IMG/VR virus record: IMGVR_UViG_3300007734_000508 | Location: 1-25,044 of that record | Source: a virus | Direction: 5' to 3' (one strand) | Length of the DNA stretch: 25,044 bases | In this document: in pieces, positions 21,444-25,044 of the stretch | Layout: every line of letters begins with the position of its first letter | How positions within the stretch are numbered: the stretch's first letter is position 1 | Program-made: the position numbers and the translations under genes | The notes under the pieces: model-generated | Databases searched by the model: none | What the model was told of the DNA's origin: nothing | What the model saw: only the letters and a program-made list of their open reading frames with translations

Positions 21444-21839
21444 TCAAACCGTTTCCCGCTCGAACATTGAACATTCGTTCGCGAAGGTCCCTCCTGCGTC
21501 AGGGAAGTCGAAGCTGCATCCAGAGGAGCGCATGTAAACGCAGTCATCACAAGTGTCAGCAACGGAGTCATGTGTCAATTGCGGCGTCAGGTTTAAGTTT
21601 AGGCTTTTTATAAAGTTGTCAACTGCGCGCTGGTTAGCCAAAGCAGTTTTATAAAATTCTTCAGATACTTCATACGCCGTATATCTGTGTTTACACTCAG
21701 TGCACTCTTTTCGTCGGCGGCGAGTATTATCTTTATTTATGCGACTTTCGATTGTGATACACGTTTGTTGTTTACACGAAGGGCACTCCGAACCAACTTG
21801 CTTAGGAAAGCACCCACGAGGCTTAGAAAAAAGAGTCAT
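21444..21839 (-). CDS. Zinc-ribbon protein with NrdR-like N-terminus
   Basis: This 131-residue protein has CPSC (19-22) and CTEC (46-49) framing TRRRRKECTECKHRYTAYE, very like the N-terminal zinc ribbon of NrdR, the repressor of ribonucleotide reductase genes. The ATP-cone that follows in NrdR is missing. Instead the C-terminus has a second Cys set (97, 100, 108, 123: CDDC, GCSF, NECSMF). It is probably a DNA- or RNA-binding phage regulator. Starts and stops overlap neighbours (ATGA upstream). Confidence 0.7.
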   Translation of the reverse strand: MTLFSKPRGCFPKQVGSECPSCKQQTCITIESRINKDNTRRRRKECTECKHRYTAYEVSEEFYKTALANQRAVDNFIKSLNLNLTPQLTHDSVADTCDDCVYMRSSGCSFDFPDAGGTFANECSMFERETV

Positions 21840-22171
21840 TCTGTAAACGGTCGAGGTTGACTCAGAGAAACTTTTAAAAATTCAGACATCCGCTGTTTGG
21901 GCTCTTTCCAAACAACAGATTGAAGATATTCTTTGGCATCACGAAAACCTTCCCGCCCTAATTGCTCAGCAACCACCTCGACGCAACGAATAGCGCGATC
22001 CACGTGGAGCGGCCAGTCGGCCTCACTATGCCAATCAGAAATTGCTCGGGCGCTTTTTTCGACAAGAGGATGGCAAGCGTTTTCTTCAGACATGGCTTTT
22101 TTAAGAATAGAATCACGGACCACCGGCTTAGCCCGCTTCAAGTAAGCGAGCTTGATTTCTGAGTCCGTCAT
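21836..22171 (-). CDS. Unknown helical phage protein
   Basis: This 111-residue protein is mostly helical: IKLAYLKRAKPVVRDSILKK, then HVDRAIRCVEVVAEQLGREG, then EYLQSVVWKEPK. It has no motifs or membrane segment. The segment 'ARAISDWHSEADWPLHVDRA' resembles helical accessory proteins found near replication genes of phages, but I cannot name a family. ATGA overlaps both up- and downstream tie it to the run of genes leaving the tRNA region. Confidence 0.6.
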   Translation of the reverse strand: MTDSEIKLAYLKRAKPVVRDSILKKAMSEENACHPLVEKSARAISDWHSEADWPLHVDRAIRCVEVVAEQLGREGFRDAKEYLQSVVWKEPKQRMSEFLKVSLSQPRPFTE

Positions 22172-22374
22172 TCGTTTGCGTCCGCTGACCCAGGATAATC
22201 ACGGTTCGACAAATTCATGTCACTTTGAGTGGCTTGTATGAAGTACTCGCAATCTTTTCCGGGTTCAGGAGGTGCGAAGTAACTTTGACGCAGATGCGGA
22301 GTAATTAAGTACCGATAACAATCAAGACGCAGGCAACAGGTCTCGCCGTTAGCGCATTTAGAAATGTCAGCCAT
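22168..22374 (-). CDS. Small Cys-rich protein
   Basis: This 68-residue protein from ATG 22372-22374 reads MADISKCANGETCCLRLDCY, then HLRQSYFAPPEPGKDCEYF. A compact Cys cluster (C-x5-CC-x4-C, later C) followed by 'RQSYF.PPe.g.dCeYF' is a familiar small phage protein pattern, probably metal-binding. No function is known to me. Its start codon lies inside one arm of a 7-bp inverted repeat, directly downstream of the tRNA pair. Confidence 0.65.
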   Translation of the reverse strand: MADISKCANGETCCLRLDCYRYLITPHLRQSYFAPPEPGKDCEYFIQATQSDMNLSNRDYPGSADANE

Positions 22375-22391
22375 GTTCAAAAAATGAACAT
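22373..22391. promoter_or_regulatory. Inverted repeat over the start codon of the Cys-rich gene
   Basis: ATGTTCA (22373-22379), five A, then TGAACAT (22385-22391) form a 7-bp stem with a 5-nt loop in either strand's transcript. On the minus strand the second arm contains the ATG of the 22168-22374 gene, and the first arm touches the 3' end of the tRNA gene. It may limit translation or mark tRNA processing. Confidence 0.35.
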
Positions 22392-22463
22392 ACCCGAGGT
22401 GGGATTTGAACCCACGCTGGAACGATTTTAAGTCGTTTGCCTCTTCCGCTGGGCTACTCGGGC
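22391..22463 (-). tRNA. tRNA-Leu (anticodon TAA)
   Basis: This 73-nt cloverleaf reads on the minus strand. The acceptor GCCCGAG pairs with CTCGGGT (one G-U), followed by discriminator A. The D-arm is GCC...GGC, the anticodon stem AACGA/TCGTT has loop CTTAAAA (anticodon TAA), and the T-arm is GTGGG-TTCAAAT-CCCAC. CCA is not encoded. The variable loop is only 5 nt (CCAGC), whereas leucine tRNAs of bacteria normally have a long variable arm, so charging by the host leucine enzyme is not assured. It would read UUA codons. Confidence 0.88.
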
Positions 22464-22464
22464 G

Positions 22465-22540
22465 TGGTGCGCGTCGTCAGGATCGAACTGACCTACGGCG
22501 ATTTATGAGATCGCTGCCTTCACCAGATGGCTAGACGCGC
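22465..22540 (-). tRNA. tRNA-Met/Ile2 (anticodon CAT)
   Basis: This 76-nt cloverleaf includes an encoded CCA. The acceptor GCGCGTC pairs perfectly with GACGCGC, the D-arm GCC...GGC has a GGT loop, and the anticodon stem GCGAT/ATCGC has loop CTCATAA (anticodon CAT). The T-arm is GTCAG-TTCGATC-CTGAC, and discriminator A is followed by CCA. CAT could be elongator Met, or Ile2 if the C is modified to lysidine; the fully paired acceptor end argues against initiator Met. It ends one base before the next tRNA gene, so the two are processed from one transcript. Confidence 0.9.
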
Positions 22541-22583
22541 TGTGGTGAGATGCTAGGGGCGGAACCGGCTCAGAGGCTGCTTC

Positions 22584-22832
22584 TTAAGCATCATCACGCT
22601 TTTTTCTTTTGGCGTTTGCTTTTTGTATGTTGCTGTGGCTCGAACACCTGTAGTTACAGTAAGGCCCTAAAACATCGGGCCGTTCCTTTTTGTATTCAAT
22701 CCACCGGCGTAAACGAGAACCTTTGATGACAAATGATGTTTGACACGTGGGACAAACACAATGTAAAAAATTTAGAGGCACAGGAGAGAACAACTCCGCA
22801 TCCAGTAAACCGCGTGCGCACGGTTCCTGCAA
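22584..22832 (-). CDS. Small zinc-finger protein
   Basis: The frame encodes up to 82 residues with CPTC (27-30) and CNYRC (59-63) about 30 residues apart. They frame SFVIKGSRLRRWIEYKKERP and are followed by a basic tail (KANAKRKKRDDA). Two Cys pairs and a basic tail suggest a zinc-binding nucleic-acid-binding protein. The start is unclear: TTG at 22832 gives the full length, while GTG at 22779-22781 (residue 18) would still keep the finger. It ends 43 bp before the tRNA pair. Confidence 0.65.
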   Translation of the reverse strand: MQEPCARGLLDAELFSPVPLNFLHCVCPTCQTSFVIKGSRLRRWIEYKKERPDVLGPYCNYRCSSHSNIQKANAKRKKRDDA

Positions 22833-22858
22833 CCCTATCCCAAGATCTTTTTTGAGTC

Positions 22859-23185
22859 TCAGCGATTTTGCTTACGCTGGTAAGCCGCCAAAGCAGCTGC
22901 GTAGCATCGATCACTACCTGCGTTAAGTTCGCGGTTGGTAGTCCACTCACCGCGAGCACGGAACTCGGCAAAACAAAGGCTATATTCCTCCATCATCACG
23001 CGCTTGTCGTTATTAACCAGCGTGCTCTTGGAGATAGCCACGAGGCTTGCGCCAGTAAGCAGGATGACAAAGTACGTTTTAAGGGAAATCCCAAAAAGAG
23101 TCTTGAGAATTTTCGGAGCTTGCCAGACAGCAAGAGCCGGAATCAGGTGAACTGTGTTGACGTTGATTTTGGTGTGAGAGGTCAT
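22859..23185 (-). CDS. Small single-pass membrane protein
   Basis: This 108-residue protein has one hydrophobic segment at about residues 30-52 (LFGISLKTYFVILLTGASLV). A short N-terminal part precedes it; the C-terminal part is charged and soluble, with two Cys (71, 94) in MEEYSLCFAEFRARGE and AGSDRCYAAAL. A small N-terminal domain, one helix and a larger outer or inner domain is also the shape of some lysis proteins (spanins, antiholins), but no lysis gene is near and no family is recognised. A possible extended -10 lies 24 bp upstream. Confidence 0.6.
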   Translation of the reverse strand: MTSHTKINVNTVHLIPALAVWQAPKILKTLFGISLKTYFVILLTGASLVAISKSTLVNNDKRVMMEEYSLCFAEFRARGEWTTNRELNAGSDRCYAAALAAYQRKQNR

Positions 23186-23205
23186 GTGATGTGATTTCGA
23201 CCGCT

Positions 23206-23226
23206 CACACTATAGCATTATGTGTG
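23206..23226 (-). promoter_or_regulatory. Possible extended -10 promoter inside an inverted repeat
   Basis: On the minus strand TGCTATAGT (23217-23209) is an extended -10 element 24 bp before the ATG of the membrane-protein gene. It is bracketed by CACAC (23206-23210) and GTGTG (23222-23226), which could be an operator. The -35 region is poor. Confidence 0.4.
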
Positions 23227-23238
23227 CTTGTGTGCGCC

Positions 23239-23481
23239 TTAGATCAGACCCAACCTGGCGCGAATCCCAGGAATACGATCCAGAATCTCTTTAGGGGTTG
23301 GGTTGCCGACACCTTTTTTCTGCTCTAAGCGACCGCGTACGTAATCGCTAAATTCTTCTTGGCCCATAGGAAAAATGGGGTCCTGACCCACGGGGATGCC
23401 TTGAGCAACAGTTTGATTAACGACGGGGCCTCCAAACAACTTATCGGCAATAAATTGACTTAAAAATTCTTGGGGGTTCAC
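23239..23481 (-). CDS. Unknown small protein
   Basis: From GTG 23479-23481 the product is 80 residues: VNPQEFLSQFIADKLFGGPV, a Gly/Pro/Gln-rich middle, then EFSDYVRGRLEQKKG and a final helix with KEILDRIPGIRARLGLI. A frame extension to 23544 crosses the divergent promoter gap and looks non-coding. No family recognised. A TATACT hexamer (23504-23509) lies about 23 bp upstream of the start and could be its -10. Confidence 0.55.
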   Translation of the reverse strand: MNPQEFLSQFIADKLFGGPVVNQTVAQGIPVGQDPIFPMGQEEFSDYVRGRLEQKKGVGNPTPKEILDRIPGIRARLGLI

Positions 23482-23523
23482 GATCAAGCTGTTTCTACTA
23501 CTTAGTATAAACTCGTTACTACA

Positions 23524-23763
23524 TTGATAACCGTGGAAAAGCAATTATATAAAGATCTTAGTTGGGTGCATAAAATTCAGCTGGAAGTCGTCGAAAATGA
23601 AGATGACTCATTGGTTATCTCTTGCACGTGGGATGAAAAAGATGCAGATCTTCAGCTATGGAACGAATTAGGGGAAGAAAAACAAACAGAATTTGTGTTA
23701 ACTGCTTTACAGAACAGCATTAAAAAGTTTGATCTCCTGGATCCCGACCCGTCCGAAGAATAA
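23524..23763 (+). CDS. Small acidic protein
   Basis: This frame of up to 79 residues starts TTG 23524 or GTG 23533. It is strongly acidic: VVENEDDSLVISCTWDEKDA, then ELGEEKQTEF and the end DLLDPDPSEE. Strand-rich first half, helical second half. Acidic phage proteins of this size are sometimes DNA mimics that block host defences, but that is speculation here. It is divergent from the gene at 23239-23481, and its 3' end overlaps a small minus-strand ORF by 44 bp. Confidence 0.55.
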   Translation: MITVEKQLYKDLSWVHKIQLEVVENEDDSLVISCTWDEKDADLQLWNELGEEKQTEFVLTALQNSIKKFDLLDPDPSEE

Positions 23764-23857
23764 TTTCAGCACGTTTATAGAAAAAACTATCGGTCTTACC
23801 CGCTTTCTCTAATGCTTCTTTAACTAAACGCCATTTTTCAACCTGTTCTTTGTCCAC
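23720..23857 (-). CDS. Small protein, 45 residues
   Basis: GTG at 23855-23857 opens a 45-residue ORF with a clear helical pattern: VDKEQVEKWRLVKEALEKAG, KTDSFFYKRA, then EIILRTGRDPGDQTF. Its regular amphipathic helix and balanced charge look like protein rather than chance, and short phage proteins of similar build exist. It overlaps the acidic gene on the other strand by 44 bp tail-to-tail, which weakens the call. No function can be suggested. Confidence 0.5.
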   Translation of the reverse strand: MDKEQVEKWRLVKEALEKAGKTDSFFYKRAEIILRTGRDPGDQTF

Positions 23858-23929
23858 GCGGCGTTAACTGCGACTAAAAGTACTCTAAGTCGCGCAACGT
23901 ACGTACTTTTTTTATGCGGATTCTATTAA
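23858..23929. other. Intergenic segment with two overlapping inverted repeats
   Basis: AAAAGTAC (23876-23883) pairs with GTACTTTT (23903-23910), and GCGACT (23870-23875) pairs with AGTCGC (23888-23893). The two stems interleave, so they exclude each other. The first is followed by T on the plus strand and could be a weak terminator for the acidic gene; the second lies just upstream of the 45-residue ORF on the minus strand. Confidence 0.3.
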
Positions 23930-24049
23930 TTATTTCTTTTTTCCGCCATTTTTTGCTTTTTTAGCCGTGGCGTTGCCAGAGTTCTGCTTGGCGTTCTGCT
24001 TCGCAGCGGGTTTTTTCTTTTTTGAGGCAGCCACGGCACTAAAAACCAT
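23930..24049 (-). CDS. Lysine-rich basic peptide, histone-H1-tail-like
   Basis: ATG at 24047-24049 opens a 39-residue ORF ending TAA 23930-23932. After MVFSAVAAS it is almost only Lys, Ala, Asn, Gly and Gln (KKKKPAAKQNAKQNSGNATA, then KKAKNGGKKK), twelve lysines in the last 31 residues. A GTG start at 24032-24034 would remove five residues. Such sequence resembles the disordered tails of H1-like bacterial and phage basic proteins and would bind nucleic acid non-specifically. It may be packaged with DNA or act on host nucleoid; both are speculation. Confidence 0.5.
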   Translation of the reverse strand: MVFSAVAASKKKKPAAKQNAKQNSGNATAKKAKNGGKKK

Positions 24050-24116
24050 ATAAAAATATTTTAGGGCAAAAAATGCGCGCCGAAATTTTTTAAAAAGCGC
24101 TTAAATGTAATCGCGA

Positions 24117-24551
24117 TCAGATACCGGCAAAAGGCTGTGAATAGCCGTAAGGACCCATCGTGGATTTAACTTTCTCAAATTCAGCAGGATTGGAGCGACG
24201 TAACTCATTCAAACGCTGAATAATGTCATATTCCGCTGCATTAAGAGACACAGGTCGATCGTTTAAGAGCATTGGGCGCCCATAACGAGGATCCCCTGCG
24301 GGGTATGTCGGATTAACCTGGGCGACAACATCACCAAGTTTACCTAATAGGAAATCATTCAGAAACTTATATGCTTTATTTGCGTCATCTTTTTGCATTA
24401 CGTCTTGAAGAATATAGTCGCGCTTTAATTGCTGAGCAGAAGGGTTAATACCGGTTCCGCTTTTAACAGATTCAAGAGCAGCAGCAAACTCGTCCACGGC
24501 GTCGGGAATCCGATTAAATGTGATGCTGGGCCTGTTGTTATGAAGACTCAC
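24117..24551 (-). CDS. Unknown helical protein with possible regulator site upstream
   Basis: This 144-residue protein starts at GTG 24549-24551. It is mainly helical: VDEFAAALESVKSG (19-32), QQLKRDYILQDVMQKDDANK, YKFLNDFLLGKLGDVV, then NAAEYDIIQRLNELRRSNPA; it ends in a Gly/Pro/Tyr tail. No enzyme motif or membrane segment. It might be a virion or assembly protein; the family is not recognised. About 70 bp upstream lies CAATATATTG, the core of the palindrome at the XRE gene, so the two may be co-regulated. Confidence 0.6.
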   Translation of the reverse strand: MSLHNNRPSITFNRIPDAVDEFAAALESVKSGTGINPSAQQLKRDYILQDVMQKDDANKAYKFLNDFLLGKLGDVVAQVNPTYPAGDPRYGRPMLLNDRPVSLNAAEYDIIQRLNELRRSNPAEFEKVKSTMGPYGYSQPFAGI

Positions 24552-25044
24552 GACGCTGTGGGGGCTTCAATAATTCTAACTGAAATACAAAAAGCGATTT
24601 TTTTTCTCTAAACAGGTATCAATATATTGCTAGTCCAGAAGTTTCACCCCAATTTACCCAGAAAATTTACAGAACCTTCTCGCCCCCGCCGTCGACCAAA
24701 GCCCGTATTTAAAAAAAAGGCAAGATTGCGGGCAGGTTGCGGACAGGATTCGCCCCGGGGTTTGTATAACTAACTGTGCGGGCTTATCCTATCATCAGGT
24801 GCGCCCTATGTATAATTGTAACAGTTTGTGAAGTTGATTGACCGGGGGAGGGGTCGCGTGGTAATTACGCGCGCGCGTGCGGTTCCTTCTATGTAACTCC
24901 GGGAACGCCAGAGAACTAGAACACCTGTATCATAAGCTAAGCTAATGGAAGAATAGGTATAAATACCTAGGTTGGGGGGTTGACGGGCGAACCGATCCCG
25001 GGCGATGCTGTGCACATCGATCAACTGAGATCGATTGAATAGCA
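24552..25044. other. Gene-free region with repeats at the window's right end
   Basis: I see no convincing gene in these 493 bp. The region holds CAATATATTG (24620-24629), an 11-bp tandem repeat with one mismatch (24726-24747), TATAAT on the plus strand (24811-24816), an alternating CG run (about 24868-24877), TAGGTAT-AA-ATACCTA (24954-24969), CGATG...CATCG (25003-25019) and ATCGATC...GATCGAT (25016-25035). The density of inverted repeats suggests a regulatory or replication region. A 72-codon minus frame at 24806-25024 has no protein-like features. Confidence 0.5.
24620..24629. promoter_or_regulatory. Second copy of the XRE operator core
   Basis: CAATATATTG here matches the central 10 bp of the 14-bp palindrome at 16632-16645. 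GGTAT precedes it here (24615-24619) and GGTATA precedes the first copy, a similar flank with a different offset. It lies about 70 bp upstream of the GTG of the 24117-24551 gene. No third copy was found by eye. Confidence 0.4.

Noticed and set aside
22544-22600. Possible third tRNA ending in ACCA just before the CAT tRNA (GATGATGC paired with GCATC)
   Set aside because: About 50 nt only, no T-arm or anticodon stem that pairs, and the 5' arm is inside the coding end of the zinc-finger gene.
22868-23194. 108-codon plus-strand frame opposite the membrane protein gene
   Set aside because: The minus-strand product has a proper transmembrane segment and promoter; this frame has neither.
24806-25024. 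72-codon minus-strand frame in the right-end region
   Set aside because: It crosses several inverted repeats and low-complexity DNA and shows no recognisable protein pattern.
1-25044. CRISPR array, insertion sequence or integrase
   Set aside because: No regularly spaced repeats, no transposase or recombinase motifs, and no terminal inverted repeats with target duplications were seen.

Overview
The window looks like part of a tailed double-stranded DNA phage genome (Caudoviricetes). It carries a large terminase, a portal protein, a scaffold-like protein, the start of a probable major capsid gene, internal virion proteins and two phage tRNAs. Genes are packed tightly, with 1-8 nt stop/start overlaps, and many short ORFs. 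No host housekeeping genes, integrase or lysis genes are recognisable. The abundance of glycosyltransferases and the style of the small proteins recall phages of aquatic bacteria, cyanophages included, but nothing in the sequence fixes the host.

Layout. (1) Positions 1-10474 hold a right-to-left head and packaging block. In transcription order it reads: terminase large subunit, glycosyltransferase, DUF3310 protein, small virion-type protein, DUF5872-like protein, a small gene broken by an in-frame TAA, two small genes, GT17 glycosyltransferase, a small basic protein, portal, scaffold (overlapping the portal by 506 nt), terminator, methyltransferase, two small genes, a Tyr-rich protein and the capsid. 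An AT-rich HNH endonuclease gene on the opposite strand is wedged in front of the capsid gene. (2) Positions 10528-12783 are a plus-strand pair, GT4 glycosyltransferase plus a GH130/GT108-like propeller enzyme. (3) Positions 12780-17787 are a second right-to-left block: GT2 glycosyltransferase, CxxCxxCC protein, XRE regulator with a palindrome at its start, then five or six probable structural or internal virion proteins. (4) Positions 17803-19775 contain a FkbM methyltransferase (+), a dCMP deaminase (-) and an unknown alanine-rich protein (+). (5) Positions 19772-24551 hold small accessory genes, mostly on the minus strand: zinc-ribbon proteins, micro-ORFs, two tandem tRNAs, a membrane protein and a lysine-rich peptide. 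(6) Positions 24552-25044 have no convincing gene but hold several repeats.

How it may work together. Four glycosyltransferases, one GH130-like enzyme and two methyltransferases lie among the virion genes. I infer a phage-encoded pathway that builds or edits a glycan, possibly on the virion surface. The XRE protein probably binds the palindrome that abuts its own start codon; the same 10-bp core recurs once more, upstream of the gene at 24117-24551, so it may control two transcription units. All five places where genes face each other tail-to-tail have overlapping ends, three of them by exactly 4 nt. Functions are assigned from motifs read by eye; no database search was possible.
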